64,000 bases of DNA from Streptomyces fragilis. Lineage in GTDB: Bacteria > Actinomycetota > Actinomycetes > Streptomycetales > Streptomycetaceae. Of the stretch, positions 17,311 to 26,869 are shown piece by piece; position 1 is the stretch's first letter, and each line of letters starts with the position of its first letter. The position numbers and the translations under genes are program-made. Location of the stretch: assembly GCF_003112515.1 (NCBI RefSeq), contig NZ_BEVZ01000002.1:496001-560000 (forward strand), read 5' to 3'. The notes under the pieces were generated by a model, which was not told where the DNA came from, did no database searches, and worked only from the letters and a program-made list of their open reading frames with translations.

Positions 17311-18744
17311 ATGGCAACTGGGACCCCTCACGGCTCGGGCCGTTCCCCGCACGTCCTCGTGGTCGGAGCCGGTGTCGCCGGCCTGGCCGCCGCCCACCGG
17401 CTGCTGCGCCGCGGCGCCACGGTGACCGTGGCCGAGGCCTCCGGCCGCGTCGGCGGGAAGCTGCTGCCGGGCGAGATCGCCGGCGTCCGCGTCGACCTCG
17501 GCGCCGAGTCGCTCCTCGCCCGCCGCCCCGAGGCCGTGGAGCTCGCCCGGGAGGCCGGACTCGCCGACGATCTCCAGCCCCCGGCCACCGCCACCGCGGC
17601 GCTCTGGACCCGCGGCGCGCTGCGCCCGATGCCCAGGGGTCACGTGATGGGCGTCCCCGGCACCGCCGACGCGCTGGCCGGGGTGCTCTCCGAGGAGGGC
17701 CTGCGCCGCGTCGGGCAGGACGCCGAGCTGCCCCGCACCGAGGTCGGCGAGGACGTCGCCGTCGGGCAGTACGTGGCCGAGCGGCTGGGCCGCGAGGTCG
17801 TGGACCGCCTGATCGAGCCGCTGCTCGGCGGTGTCTACGCGGGCGACGCCTACCAGATCTCCATGCGGGCCGCCGTGCCCCAGTTGTTCGAAGTGGCCCG
17901 CACCCACACCTCGTTGACCGAGGGTGTGCGCGCCCTCCAGGAGAAGACGGCGGCCAACCCGAGCACCGGACCGGTCTTCGCCGGCATCGCCGGCGGCGTC
18001 GGCAGGCTGCCGCTCGCGGTCGCCGAGGCGGTGCGCTCGCGCGGCGGCGAGGTCCTGCTGAACGCCCCCGTCACCGGTCTGCGCCGGGACGCCGACGGCT
18101 GGCACGCGCTCGCCGGGGACCGCCCCGTGCGGGCCGACGCCGTGGTGGTCGCCGCCCCCGCCGCGGCCGCCGCCACGGTGCTGCGCGAGGTCGCGCCGCG
18201 GGCCGCCGTCGAGCTGGACGGCGTCGAGTACGCGTCGATGGCGCTGATCAGCCTCGCCTTCCGCCGCGCCGAGGCCGACGCCCAGCTCCCCGCGGGCAGC
18301 GGCTTCCTGGTGCCGCCGGTGGACGGCCGGACCATCAAGGCGTCCACCTTCGCCTCCCGCAAGTGGGGCTGGATCGCCGACGAGGACCCCGACGTGCTGG
18401 TCGTGCGGACCTCGGTCGGAAGGTACCGGGAGACCGCGATCCTGGGCCGTTCGGACCAGGAACTCGTCGACGTCTCACGGCATGATCTTCATGAGGCCAC
18501 CGGGCTGACCGCCGAGCCGATCGCCACGACGGTCACCCGGTGGGACGACGGCCTGCCACAGTATCCGGTGGGTCACCACACCCGGGTCGCCCGGATCCGG
18601 GAACACGTCGCGGCCGTCCCCGGCCTCGCCGTCTGCGGCGCCGCCTACGACGGTGTCGGGGTGCCCGCCACCATCGCGAGCGCGTACGCCGCCGTCGACG
18701 CACTGAGCGCCGACCCGGTGCTCGGCCTCGGAACCGGAGAGTGA
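17311..18744 (+). CDS. hemY: Coproporphyrinogen/protoporphyrinogen oxidase (HemY/CgoX type)
   Basis: A 477-residue FAD-dependent oxidase of heme synthesis. The N-terminal dinucleotide motif is [19 protein letters not shown], followed by [16 protein letters not shown]; the C-terminus carries [20 protein letters not shown], the second FAD contact. In actinobacteria this family, paired with HemQ, generally makes coproporphyrin III from coproporphyrinogen III. The neighbour ten bases downstream is hemQ, which supports that reading. Start at 17311 fits the conserved N-terminus. Confidence 0.92.
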   Translation: MATGTPHGSGRSPHVLVVGAGVAGLAAAHRLLRRGATVTVAEASGRVGGKLLPGEIAGVRVDLGAESLLARRPEAVELAREAGLADDLQPPATATAALWTRGALRPMPRGHVMGVPGTADALAGVLSEEGLRRVGQDAELPRTEVGEDVAVGQYVAERLGREVVDRLIEPLLGGVYAGDAYQISMRAAVPQLFEVARTHTSLTEGVRALQEKTAANPSTGPVFAGIAGGVGRLPLAVAEAVRSRGGEVLLNAPVTGLRRDADGWHALAGDRPVRADAVVVAAPAAAAATVLREVAPRAAVELDGVEYASMALISLAFRRAEADAQLPAGSGFLVPPVDGRTIKASTFASRKWGWIADEDPDVLVVRTSVGRYRETAILGRSDQELVDVSRHDLHEATGLTAEPIATTVTRWDDGLPQYPVGHHTRVARIREHVAAVPGLAVCGAAYDGVGVPATIASAYAAVDALSADPVLGLGTGE

Positions 18745-18754
18745 GAATAGGGTC

Positions 18755-19474
18755 ATGAGTGACGAAGCTCCCGCCAAGATCCCCAACATCGGCAAGAAGG
18801 CGAAGGACCTCAACGAGGTCATCCGCTACACGCTGTGGTCCGTCTTCAAGCTGAAGGACGTGCTCCCCGAGGACCGGACCGGCTACGCCGACGAGGTCCA
18901 GGAGCTGTTCGACCAGCTCGCCGCCAAGGACGTCACGATCCGCGGCACCTACGACCTCTCCGGCCTGCGCGCCGACGCCGACGTCATGATCTGGTGGCAC
19001 GCCGAGACCGCCGACCAGCTGCAGGAGGCCTACAACCTCTTCCGCCGCACCCGGCTGGGCCGCGCGCTCGACCCGGTCTGGTCGAACATGGCGCTGCACC
19101 GGCCCGCCGAGTTCAACCGCTCGCACATCCCGGCCTTCCTCGCCGACGAGGAGGCCCGCGACTACGTCTGCGTCTACCCGTTCGTCCGCTCCTACGAGTG
19201 GTACGTGCTGCCGGACGAGGAGCGCCGGGCGATGCTCGCCGAGCACGGCCAGATGGCCCGCGGCTTCGCGGACGTCCGCGCCAACACGGTCGCCTCGTTC
19301 GCGCTGGGCGACTACGAGTGGCTGCTCGCCTTCGAGGCCAACGACCTGCACCGGATCGTCGACCTGATGCGCCACCTGCGGGCCTCCAAGGCGCGGCTGC
19401 ACGTCCGCGAGGAGATCCCCTTCTACACCGGCCGCCGCAAGAGCGTGGCCGAGCTGGTGGAGAGCCTGGCCTAG
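18755..19474 (+). CDS. hemQ: Coproheme decarboxylase ChdC (HemQ)
   Basis: A 239-residue enzyme of the chlorite-dismutase fold that oxidatively decarboxylates coproheme to heme b. The conserved block [25 protein letters not shown] carries the likely catalytic Tyr141 and the proximal heme ligand His164 (assignments by analogy with firmicute and corynebacterial enzymes). It is co-transcribed with hemY, ten bases upstream, which completes the last steps of the coproporphyrin-dependent heme route. A strong terminator follows. Confidence 0.94.
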   Translation: MSDEAPAKIPNIGKKAKDLNEVIRYTLWSVFKLKDVLPEDRTGYADEVQELFDQLAAKDVTIRGTYDLSGLRADADVMIWWHAETADQLQEAYNLFRRTRLGRALDPVWSNMALHRPAEFNRSHIPAFLADEEARDYVCVYPFVRSYEWYVLPDEERRAMLAEHGQMARGFADVRANTVASFALGDYEWLLAFEANDLHRIVDLMRHLRASKARLHVREEIPFYTGRRKSVAELVESLA

Positions 19475-19500
19475 CCGCACGCCTGTCGCGGTCCGGCCGA

Positions 19501-19533
19501 CGGCGCCGGCGGTCCCACCGACCGCCGGCGCCG
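19501..19533. terminator. Hairpin terminator after hemQ
   Basis: A perfect 14-bp stem (19501-19514 with 19520-19533) and 5-nt loop lie 26 bases after the hemQ stop; a run of T follows at 19546-19549. It probably ends the hemYQ transcript and may also stop the convergent hydrolase transcript. Confidence 0.85.
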
Positions 19534-19553
19534 TCGCCGTCGCCCTTTTCCGG

Positions 19554-19658
19554 CCGTCGCCCGTTCCCGGGTCGTCGCCCGTTCTCGGGCCGTCGCCCCT
19601 TGCCGGCCGTTGCTCGCTCTCCGGCCGTCGCTCGTTCTGCGGCCGTCGGCCTTTTCCG
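19554..19658. repeat. Degenerate 18-bp tandem repeat array
   Basis: Six imperfect units of 16-18 bp starting mostly with ccgtcgc and ending in cggg or ccgg (19554-19571, 19572-19589, 19590-19606, 19607-19624, 19625-19642, 19643-19658) fill the space between the hemQ terminator and the hydrolase stop. A related shorter unit precedes them at about 19531. Non-coding in all frames I would trust. Confidence 0.65.
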
Positions 19659-19659
19659 T

Positions 19660-21381
19660 CTACGTCCCCGCCCGGTGCCCTGGCCCGGCTCCCGTCCCGG
19701 CTCCCGTTCCGGCTGCCGTCGGCATGTGGGGCGGGTGCGGCCTGGGCGCGGGGTGCGGAGCGCAGTCGGCCCGGCCGCCCGCGGGCAGGCGTCCGCGCAG
19801 CAGGTAGTCGAGCAGCCGGGCCTGGACGCAGGTGTTGCGCCCGCCCGCCAGTCCGTGCGAGCCCGCGGCCCGCTCGGTCACCAGCCCCGCCCCGGCGAGA
19901 CGGTCCCGCAGCTCCCGGGCGCCCCGGTAGGGGGCCGCGGCGTCCCGCTCCGCCGCCAGCACCAGCACCGGCGGCAGCTCGCCGGGGGCGGTGCGCACGT
20001 CCCGCGGACGCCGCCCGGCACCCTTCCAGTACGCGCACGGCAGGTCGGCCCAGACGTTGTCCCAGGTCGCGAAGGGCGCGGTGCGGGCCAGGCGGGTGGC
20101 GTCGGCGTCCCAGACCCTCCAGTCGGCGGGCCAGGGCGCGTCGTTGCAGAGAACCGCCGTACGCACCGCCCTGGTGTTCTCCGCCGCGGCCGCCCGCTCG
20201 GTCCGGGCGCCGGCGTCCGGGGGCGGGCCCGCCTGGGCCAGCAACTGCCGCGCGTCGCCGCGCGCGTAGTCCGCGAGGGCCCGGGCGCGGTGCGGCCAGA
20301 AGTCGTCGAACTGCGCCGCGGTGACCATCGCCCGGTGCAACTGCCCCGGACCGACCGTCCCGTCGGCCGGCTCCCGCGCCAGCCGGGCGGCCAGCCGGTC
20401 GTAGGCGCGGCCCACGGCCCCGGCGTCCGGCCCGAGGCCGTAGACGTCGTCGTGCCGTGCCACCCAGGCGCGGAAGTCCGCCCAGCGCGTCTCGAAGGCC
20501 GCGGACCGGCCGAGACCGACCTGGTACCACGGGCGCGCGGGGCCCGGGCCCACCGGGGAGTCCAGGACCATCCGGCGGACCCGGTGCGGGAACAGGTCGG
20601 CGTACAGGGCGCCGAGGTAGCCGCCGTACGCGACGCCCAGGAAGGTCAGCCGGCGCTCGCCCAGCGCGGCCCGCAGGACCTCGAGGTCGCGGGCGTTGTC
20701 GAGCGAGCCGTGGTGACGCAGCGTGGATCCCGCGCGGCGCGCGCAGGACTCGGCGTACTCCTCGGCCTCGGCGCGGCGTTCGCTCTTGTACTCCGCCGAC
20801 GGGTGTGCGGGCGCCCGGCGCGGGCCGGTCGGGGCCTTCGCGGGATCTGCGCAGTACAGGGGCGCCGACCGGCCCACGCCGCGTGGGGCGTAGCCGACCA
20901 GGTCGTACGCCTCGGCCAGTTCCCGCCACTCGGGCATCAGGGAGACGGCGGGGAAGGACATGCCGGAGACGCCGGGTCCGCCCGGGTGGAACACCAGGGC
21001 GCCCTGACGGGGCACGGGGCGCGGTCCGGCACCGGGGCTCGCGTTGCCGGGGGCTCCGTCGTCGGGGCGGCCGCCGGTCGCGAGGGTGCGGCTGACGGTG
21101 AGGCGGACGGACGGGCCCCCGGGGCGGGCGTAGTCCAGGGGCACGGCGACGCTCCCGCACCGGGCCCTGCCCGGCATCGCGTCCTGCCCGGTGCACCGGC
21201 CCCAGCGGATGCCCTCCCGCGCGGCTCGCGCGGCGGCCTCCGCCACCCCGCGTTCCTCGGCCGCGACGCCCCGGGAGCCGGCTCCACCGGGCCGCCCGGC
21301 GGAGTCGGGCTGCGGCGGAGCGGCGGCGGCACCCAGCGAGACCAGCGCCGAGGTGGCGGCGAACGCGACGAGTCGGCGCAT
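19660..21381 (-). CDS. Secreted alpha/beta-hydrolase, tripeptidyl-aminopeptidase (SlpD/SlpE) family, with Ala at the nucleophile position
   Basis: A 573-residue exported protein with a signal peptide (MRRLVAFAATSALVSLGAAAA). Family landmarks are the oxyanion segment LVFHPGGPGVSGMSF, YDLVGYAPRGVGRSAPLYC, the nucleophile elbow, Asp480 in LAAERDAAAPY and His509 in GSHGLAGGRNTCV. The elbow reads FLGVAYGGYLGALY: Ala251 (codon GCG at 20631-20629) replaces the usual Ser of G-x-S-Y-G. Asp and His remain. So this copy may be catalytically dead or carry a point change (TCG to GCG). The C-terminal ~30 residues are low-complexity Pro/Gly/Thr. AAGGG precedes the ATG at 21381. Confidence 0.85.
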   Translation of the reverse strand: MRRLVAFAATSALVSLGAAAAPPQPDSAGRPGGAGSRGVAAEERGVAEAAARAAREGIRWGRCTGQDAMPGRARCGSVAVPLDYARPGGPSVRLTVSRTLATGGRPDDGAPGNASPGAGPRPVPRQGALVFHPGGPGVSGMSFPAVSLMPEWRELAEAYDLVGYAPRGVGRSAPLYCADPAKAPTGPRRAPAHPSAEYKSERRAEAEEYAESCARRAGSTLRHHGSLDNARDLEVLRAALGERRLTFLGVAYGGYLGALYADLFPHRVRRMVLDSPVGPGPARPWYQVGLGRSAAFETRWADFRAWVARHDDVYGLGPDAGAVGRAYDRLAARLAREPADGTVGPGQLHRAMVTAAQFDDFWPHRARALADYARGDARQLLAQAGPPPDAGARTERAAAAENTRAVRTAVLCNDAPWPADWRVWDADATRLARTAPFATWDNVWADLPCAYWKGAGRRPRDVRTAPGELPPVLVLAAERDAAAPYRGARELRDRLAGAGLVTERAAGSHGLAGGRNTCVQARLLDYLLRGRLPAGGRADCAPHPAPRPHPPHMPTAAGTGAGTGAGPGHRAGT

Positions 21382-21503
21382 GAGGTGTCCCTTCGGGCAA
21401 ACGGTCCCTTGAGGGATGTTTCGCCCGCAACCCCTGCGGCGGCAAGCGCGCCGCGCCGAGTGGCAGGTGGTGCGGGAGAGGGGCCCGTGCCGATGACCGG
21501 TCC

Positions 21504-21677
21504 TCAGGAAGCAAAAATCATGACCACCAGGCAGAAAGGAAGGCCCAGCAGCAGTGCCGCGTACAGCCAACCGGCACGGGCCGTTGTCCTGCGCGCGATC
21601 AAGAAGCACAGCAGTGCCACGGGCAACGCATAGACGACGTAGAGGAACAGGACTATATGGCCGAAGGCCGTACCCAT
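21504..21677 (-). CDS. Small two-helix membrane protein
   Basis: A 57-residue protein made almost entirely of two hydrophobic helices (HIVLFLYVVYALPVALLCFLI and GWLYAALLLGLPFCLVVMIF) separated by ARRTTARA. AAAGGA is well spaced before the ATG at 21677. A terminator-like hairpin (21697-21729) precedes it, so it may have its own promoter or be expressed by read-through from the large secreted-protein gene. Hairpin topology suggests both ends on the same side. Function unknown. Confidence 0.65.
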   Translation of the reverse strand: MGTAFGHIVLFLYVVYALPVALLCFLIARRTTARAGWLYAALLLGLPFCLVVMIFAS

Positions 21678-21696
21678 TTCTGTGTCCTTTCGCAAG

Positions 21697-21729
21697 CCGG
21701 TCCGAGGCCCAGCGCGGGCCTCGGACCGG
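21697..21729 (-). terminator. Hairpin terminator after the 1463-residue secreted protein gene
   Basis: A perfect 14-bp stem (21697-21710 with 21716-21729) and 5-nt loop sit between the stop of the large gene and the ribosome site of the small membrane protein gene. It may end transcription or attenuate read-through. Confidence 0.75.
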
Positions 21730-21764
21730 TGTCTCACTTCTTCAGCGTCTGCGGTGCCGCGGTC

Positions 21765-24700
21765 TCACGGCGTGAAGTGCTCCTTGTACACGATCCCTGG
21801 AGCGTCGCAGTGGAAGACACTGTTCGGCCGTTCGCCCGGTCCGTCTCCGATCAGCGGAACGGGAGGGTCGATGCCCCAAGGGTTACCACTGCTTCCACGG
21901 TCTCTGACATGACAGTCTCCATAGGCGTTGGGGTCGAGGATCGGCAGCGCGCCGAAACTCTTCCAGTTACCGCCGTGGATCCTGCCACTGGACGGACGCC
22001 CGAGGTTGTCGGTCATCCTGTCGTCGACGTACAGGTAGAGGTCGGGCATGTGGCTCTGGAAGACGATGCCGTTGCGGGGCGTCGCCTCGATGTTCTCCTC
22101 GACGTGCGACGGCCTGACACTTCCATCCGCACAGAACTCGGCTGCGATGTCCTGCCAGATGGGCGGAGCGTTGCCGATCAGAGTGCCGAAGGTGTTGGTG
22201 TCACCGCTGTTCTTGAAGAACAACGCATAGACCTCGTCGGCGAAGGTGCGAACACCGATGTTGGTCTCCAGATGATTCCTCACCCGGTCGGCCCATGCCT
22301 TGACATTGTCGTTGACGTGCCGATTGGCGACCATCGGCCTGTATCCGTGGACTCCGCCGCCGACGGCGCGGATGTTCACGCAGGTGTTGTCCGCGTTGAA
22401 ATGGGCTCCCCGCATGTGGGGGAAGTAGGCCTGTCCCGGAGTGTCTCCGTCCGCGAAGGGTTGGGCCAGTTCGTCGCGGCCGTACTCCAGCGCGTCGTAG
22501 GTCATGTAGTCGATCTTCGGCTTCGGGATGCCGTAGTCGTCCTCGATCGCCTCCATGATCTCCGTCACGAAGTGCGGCAGATGCGCGTTGCCCACCCGGA
22601 CCCGATGGCCTGACGACTGGCTGCCCTGGATGATCTTCCCCGTGGAGTCGTCCACGATGAAGCTGACGTCCACCTCGCTCTTGATCTTGTAGCTGTTCTC
22701 GTCCTGCAGGGCGACGCTGGCCGGCTGTGCCGGATCGGGCCGCTTGTTGGACATGGCCATCCAGACCGGGATCGACATGGCCGGCGCCGATCCGTCGGAG
22801 CGTGGCGTATGACCGCCGGCCACAATGTCGTCGTACCACCTCTTCGCAGCGTCGTACGTCCTCTGACCGCTGCACTCTCCCACCGCCGTGGCGGTGGGAC
22901 ACCGGGCGGCCCCGGTTATGCCCATGGTGTCCGCCTCGGTATTGCTCCACAGGCGGCCCTTGTAGGACAGGCCGATGCCCCAGTCGTACAACGTCCTCAT
23001 GGTGCGCAGCGGTGTGTACATCAACTCCAGCATGTTGGAGTCGAGATTCTGGTTCGGGTCGAAGATCGCGGCCGCGGTGAGGGAACGCTCCACGTACCGC
23101 CCCGAGATCGGTTCGACAGCGACCGCGTCGTAGGCAACGTCCTTCTCCCCGGTGCCGTCCGGGGTGATGGTGGACAGACTCACCTTGGGTTTGCCGTTGA
23201 ACATGAAGGCGCCGATGGAGACCCACCGGTTGCTGCTGCCGTTCTGGTCGAGCGTGCGCGACTTGACGCCCTTCGAGGTCTGCACCTGGTATTTGGCGTA
23301 CTTCGCCTGGGCCCCGTGGTCCGGCAGGTGCACCCAGATCCTGGCCGGCCCGTTGACGGCCTCGTTCAGCGTCCACGAGGCGGTCATCTTCAGGCGCTGC
23401 CCCTTGTCGTCGTCACTTCGGGTGTGCCCGAAGTAGAAGTGGCCGCCGAAGCCGGCGCCGAGTTGGTGCAGGTCGACCTTCGAGGGCCAGACCGGTGTCT
23501 GCGTTCCGTCATGGGCCGATCCGTACTCGCCGTCACCGAAATCGATGGAGAAGGTGCCCGCGTTGGTCCAGTCGGTGTTGCCGCAACCCGGTCGCACACT
23601 TGGCGTGCCCTGTGGTACGTCATCGATGATCTTCGCGCCGGACGGCAGCCCGGAGCGCGAGCACTTGGGCGGATAGGCGGTGCCGTCGGCCTGTTCGGCG
23701 TCGTAGTCGGGGGAGGTGAAGCGGAAGAACTCGTTGCCGCACGAGTAGGAGCAGTCCGTCTTCCAGGAGACGGACTGGTGCCACCAGCAGTGGTAGTCAC
23801 TCCGCGTGCACGGCCCCTGTCCGACCTCGTTCTCCGCGCCGTCACTGATCTTCGACGGCTCGCACGCGTTGTAAGGGCCGCAGAACAGGTCCTCCGGCGG
23901 CTTCACCTTGGCCCGGTTCTGGAGCGCGGACCCGTCGATGGTGGCGTCCCCGGTCTTGCCGTTCCACCAGGCGGCGCGGAACGCGGCCACCATGGTGCCC
24001 GGCGACTCCAGATAGGCCGGCGGGTGCGCGGCAAAGCCCAGCACCTTCTCAGGGTAGGGCCAGTGCTGCGGACGGGCGGCAGCCGAGGCGTCCTCGTTGC
24101 CGAGCCGGTCCTCCATGAAGGGAGTACGGCCGGCGTCCCATTCGGGGTTGGCCGGGTTGTTGGTCCAGCCCACACCCCAGGGCTCGTTGCCGTTGACGTT
24201 CGGGTAGAAGCCGGAATTGTACGCCCACAGGGCGAAGAACCAGTTCTCCAGCTTGCTCGGATCACCGTCGTGCACGACCATCTGGGCGCGACGGGTCTCG
24301 TTCCATTTCGACACCAGGATCTGCAGACCGGCGGCTATGTTGGCCGCGTAGTCCAGAGCCACGGCGCGCTGCATCTGGTAGTCCCAGGCGGACCCGCCCT
24401 TGCCGTGCTCCCTGCCGCTCAAGCGCATGTGGTCGGTCACCTGGGTGACGCCGTATCCACAATCGGCCTCCGACCAGTCGACGTTCCAGTCGTTCGCCGT
24501 GTTGCCGTCGTAATAGTCGATGCCGTAGTAGTTGCCGATCAGCGGGTTGCCCGTCACGCCAGGAACCGCGGAGCGCGCGGCCTGCCACATGTTCGACTCC
24601 TGGGCGGTGACACCCAGCATCACCTGCGCGGGAACCCGGCCCCCGTCCACGAGTTGGGGATTGGAGAAAAGAGTCTGAGGCGCGTAGGCCGGCATCCCCA

Positions 24701-26156
24701 GGTTCTTCCAGTTCGCCGCCCGAGAGGCGCCGATGTTCAGCTTGCCGGTGATCGCCTTGTTGACCGCCCACTCCACCTGCCGCGGCTTGGGTTGCATCGC
24801 CTGATTGCGCGGATCGCTGCGCGGTACGGAGCAGGTGCGTTCGGACTCCACGATCTCGGTACTGCTACCGGCGGTTGCCGACGCGGTCCGCTGGGCTCCC
24901 TCGACGGTCTTGCGGTCCGTCTTCCCGCTCTCGAGCGCCGGAGACCGGACACGGGAGGACTCCCAGCCCTGCGACCTCTCCTTCATGGGGAGGACGGTGA
25001 AGTCCACTCCCTTCCCGCTGTCCCGGACGGTGACGTCGAGGTTCACCGATCGCGCGGCTGTCGCGGTCTCGGGATGCAGGTACTTCGGGGAGCCCTTGCC
25101 GTCCGCCCACACGGTGCGTTGCACCACCACCTCTCCGCGCGTGGACAGCACCGCGTCCTTCCTTGCGTGAGGCAGGTGCATGACACTGGCGGGGAGTTCT
25201 CCCTCCGGCTTCACGGAGCCGGTGAGGTACACCTGCCCACCGCGCCGTGTCAGACCGGTGTCCGCCAGCGGACCCTTACCGAGCCGACTGACCTTCTCGT
25301 CCGCCCACCGCTGCACCAGAGCGGTCTCCTGCTGCTTCAGGCTGTCGCGCTGCACCCGCTCCAGATAGACGTAGCCGCCCTGCCGGTCCTTGGCGATGCG
25401 GTAAGGCACGGTGCGGGCCGTCACCAGCCTCTTCTTGGCGCCGTGTTCGTCGATCTCGACCAGATCGCGCCCCGCGGCACCGACGACGGTTCCGTTTCCG
25501 GCCGGCGCCGACGAGGTGATCTGACCGTCGACCGTGACCGGTGGACTCGTCTTCCCCGTCTCCGTGTTCACCCGGACGAGCCTGGTCCGGTGCTTGTCCT
25601 CACCCGGCGATTGAGTGAGGACTGCCTCCTCACCCGTACCGCAGCCCGGGTTGTAGTACGACAGTGAAGCGTTGACCTTGAGTTTGGTCACCACGCCTGA
25701 GGTCAGGTCGACCACGGCCGTGAACCCGCCCCGTGCCAGCAGTCTCGGCTCGTTGGTGAACGTACGCGGCGCGTAGACCACCACAGCCCTCTTGCCGGAA
25801 CCGGTGACACAGACGTTGCCGATCCACTGGTCGGCGTCGAAGCCCGGCTCCGCAAGTGATGCGAGCGTCTTCCAGGAGTAGCCGCTCTTCTCGGTCGCCG
25901 TCAGCAGATGAAAGCCCTGGGCGTCACCCGTCGTGGTCCACGCGACGTCCGACGACTGCCGGTAGTTCTCCCCCAGTAACTCCTCACGCTCCTGCGGCGG
26001 CACCTCGCTTCGGTCAGCCGTCCCCTCGGAGCCTTCCGCCGCGGTGGTCCGTGCCGGTTCGGGCGCGGCACTCCATGCCGCACCACCGAGTAATCCTGAC
26101 AGCGCTCCGCTGGCCGTCGTGACAGCCAGCCATGCTTTCCATCTTCGCGGTTTCAT
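21765..26156 (-). CDS. Large secreted protein with lytic-transglycosylase-like and golvesin C-terminal-like domains
   Basis: A 1463-residue exported protein; signal peptide cleavage is likely near residue 30. Residues 60-400 look beta-rich with no family I recognise. Around 505-650 is an SLT-like region: LGVTAQESNMWQAARS with candidate catalytic Glu520, then YGVTQVTDHMRL and FFALWAYNSGFYP. Residues 758-860 are Cys-rich. Residues ~865-1015 resemble a golvesin C-terminal-like domain (WTLNEAVNGPARIWVHLPDH, VAYDAVAVEP). The last 440 residues are unassigned. Codon 60 is TTA (25979-25977), implying dependence on bldA leucyl-tRNA. GAGAGG precedes the ATG. It probably acts on or in the cell envelope; substrate unknown. 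Confidence 0.82.
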   Translation of the reverse strand: MKPRRWKAWLAVTTASGALSGLLGGAAWSAAPEPARTTAAEGSEGTADRSEVPPQEREELLGENYRQSSDVAWTTTGDAQGFHLLTATEKSGYSWKTLASLAEPGFDADQWIGNVCVTGSGKRAVVVYAPRTFTNEPRLLARGGFTAVVDLTSGVVTKLKVNASLSYYNPGCGTGEEAVLTQSPGEDKHRTRLVRVNTETGKTSPPVTVDGQITSSAPAGNGTVVGAAGRDLVEIDEHGAKKRLVTARTVPYRIAKDRQGGYVYLERVQRDSLKQQETALVQRWADEKVSRLGKGPLADTGLTRRGGQVYLTGSVKPEGELPASVMHLPHARKDAVLSTRGEVVVQRTVWADGKGSPKYLHPETATAARSVNLDVTVRDSGKGVDFTVLPMKERSQGWESSRVRSPALESGKTDRKTVEGAQRTASATAGSSTEIVESERTCSVPRSDPRNQAMQPKPRQVEWAVNKAITGKLNIGASRAANWKNLGMPAYAPQTLFSNPQLVDGGRVPAQVMLGVTAQESNMWQAARSAVPGVTGNPLIGNYYGIDYYDGNTANDWNVDWSEADCGYGVTQVTDHMRLSGREHGKGGSAWDYQMQRAVALDYAANIAAGLQILVSKWNETRRAQMVVHDGDPSKLENWFFALWAYNSGFYPNVNGNEPWGVGWTNNPANPEWDAGRTPFMEDRLGNEDASAAARPQHWPYPEKVLGFAAHPPAYLESPGTMVAAFRAAWWNGKTGDATIDGSALQNRAKVKPPEDLFCGPYNACEPSKISDGAENEVGQGPCTRSDYHCWWHQSVSWKTDCSYSCGNEFFRFTSPDYDAEQADGTAYPPKCSRSGLPSGAKIIDDVPQGTPSVRPGCGNTDWTNAGTFSIDFGDGEYGSAHDGTQTPVWPSKVDLHQLGAGFGGHFYFGHTRSDDDKGQRLKMTASWTLNEAVNGPARIWVHLPDHGAQAKYAKYQVQTSKGVKSRTLDQNGSSNRWVSIGAFMFNGKPKVSLSTITPDGTGEKDVAYDAVAVEPISGRYVERSLTAAAIFDPNQNLDSNMLELMYTPLRTMRTLYDWGIGLSYKGRLWSNTEADTMGITGAARCPTATAVGECSGQRTYDAAKRWYDDIVAGGHTPRSDGSAPAMSIPVWMAMSNKRPDPAQPASVALQDENSYKIKSEVDVSFIVDDSTGKIIQGSQSSGHRVRVGNAHLPHFVTEIMEAIEDDYGIPKPKIDYMTYDALEYGRDELAQPFADGDTPGQAYFPHMRGAHFNADNTCVNIRAVGGGVHGYRPMVANRHVNDNVKAWADRVRNHLETNIGVRTFADEVYALFFKNSGDTNTFGTLIGNAPPIWQDIAAEFCADGSVRPSHVEENIEATPRNGIVFQSHMPDLYLYVDDRMTDNLGRPSSGRIHGGNWKSFGALPILDPNAYGDCHVRDRGSSGNPWGIDPPVPLIGDGPGERPNSVFHCDAPGIVYKEHFTP

Positions 26157-26234
26157 GCACCTCTCGACTTTCTCTTCTGCGGTGAACTCTCACTCGACCG
26201 CTGCAGCGCTCGTGCGGCGTGCGTGGGGGAAAGC

Positions 26235-26324
26235 CGGGCCTCCTGGCGGCAGTCGGTCCCGCCGTACGAACGGACTCTTCGTATGCGAAGCAGACCAAGG
26301 AATGTGCGCCCGCCAGGAGGCCCG
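26235..26324. promoter_or_regulatory. Nested inverted repeat between two secreted-protein genes
   Basis: A 14-bp perfect inverted repeat (cgggcctcctggcg at 26235-26248, complement at 26311-26324) encloses 62 nt that themselves hold a small hairpin (tacgaa at 26265-26270 paired with ttcgta at 26278-26283). It fills the 194-nt gap between the 172-residue protein gene and the 1463-residue protein gene. It could be a terminator, attenuator or RNA-stability element. Confidence 0.55.
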
Positions 26325-26350
26325 TGCCTCCGCCTTCCGCCCAGGAGCGA

Positions 26351-26869
26351 TCAGTAACGGTCGGCGGAGGCGTTCTCGTTCTTGAGGGAGGAGACGAGGT
26401 TCTGGGAAGGCCAGTGAGTTCCGCAGTCCGGAAGGAAGGCCTGGCTGATACCGCCGTAACCCGAGTTGAAGTAGACGCGGTGCGTGGCGGAGCATTCCGC
26501 GTTGGCGCCCGACGCCGCGTTGTTCTTCACGGCTTCACCGCCGCCTTCTCCACGGCAGAGTCCGGCCAGACCGGTGCCCGCGTCGTTGAGTTCGCCGTGA
26601 CGGAAGACGTACCGGACGAGCGTCGCGCCATTGGGGGAGTACCCGTAGTAGTCGGGCACGTCCTGGTTGGAGACGAAGCACGCGTCCAATCCGACCCAGG
26701 TGGTCTCACCCCTGCTGCCCCAGTTCAACTGGAAGCAGTACGTGTTGTTCGACGAGGTGCAGACGTCCGACACGTAGGACGTCGCCGCCGACGCGGGTGT
26801 GATGAAGGCGCCCGACAGGGCCGTGACTGCCGCCGCGACGAAAGCGGCGGCCTTTCCGGTGCGCTTCAT
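26351..26869 (-). CDS. Small secreted Cys-rich protein, possibly inhibitor I36-like
   Basis: A 172-residue exported protein with a clear Sec signal peptide (MKRTGKAAAFVAAAVTALSG, cleavage near ASA-AT). The mature part has six Cys, probably three disulfides. The C-terminal segment VKNNAAS...RVYFNSGYGGISQAF...LKNENAS recalls Streptomyces peptidase-inhibitor I36-type (beta-gamma-crystallin-like) proteins; that match is from memory and tentative. ATG overlaps the upstream gene stop (ATGA), so the two are coupled. Confidence 0.75.
   Translation of the reverse strand: MKRTGKAAAFVAAAVTALSGAFITPASAATSYVSDVCTSSNNTYCFQLNWGSRGETTWVGLDACFVSNQDVPDYYGYSPNGATLVRYVFRHGELNDAGTGLAGLCRGEGGGEAVKNNAASGANAECSATHRVYFNSGYGGISQAFLPDCGTHWPSQNLVSSLKNENASADRY

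Noticed and set aside
19554..19658. Possible CRISPR-like array or coding repeat
   Set aside because: Units are contiguous and degenerate with no spacers, and lie past the stop of both neighbouring genes.
18835..21633. Plus-strand frame of over 900 codons across hemQ and the hydrolase
   Set aside because: It spans a terminator and a tandem repeat and is Arg/Pro/Gly-rich; a shadow of real genes.
22809..25667. Long plus-strand open frame opposite the 1463-residue gene
   Set aside because: Antisense reading of GC-rich coding DNA; Val/Arg/Gly-rich without domains, and the minus-strand frame has a signal peptide and recognisable domains.
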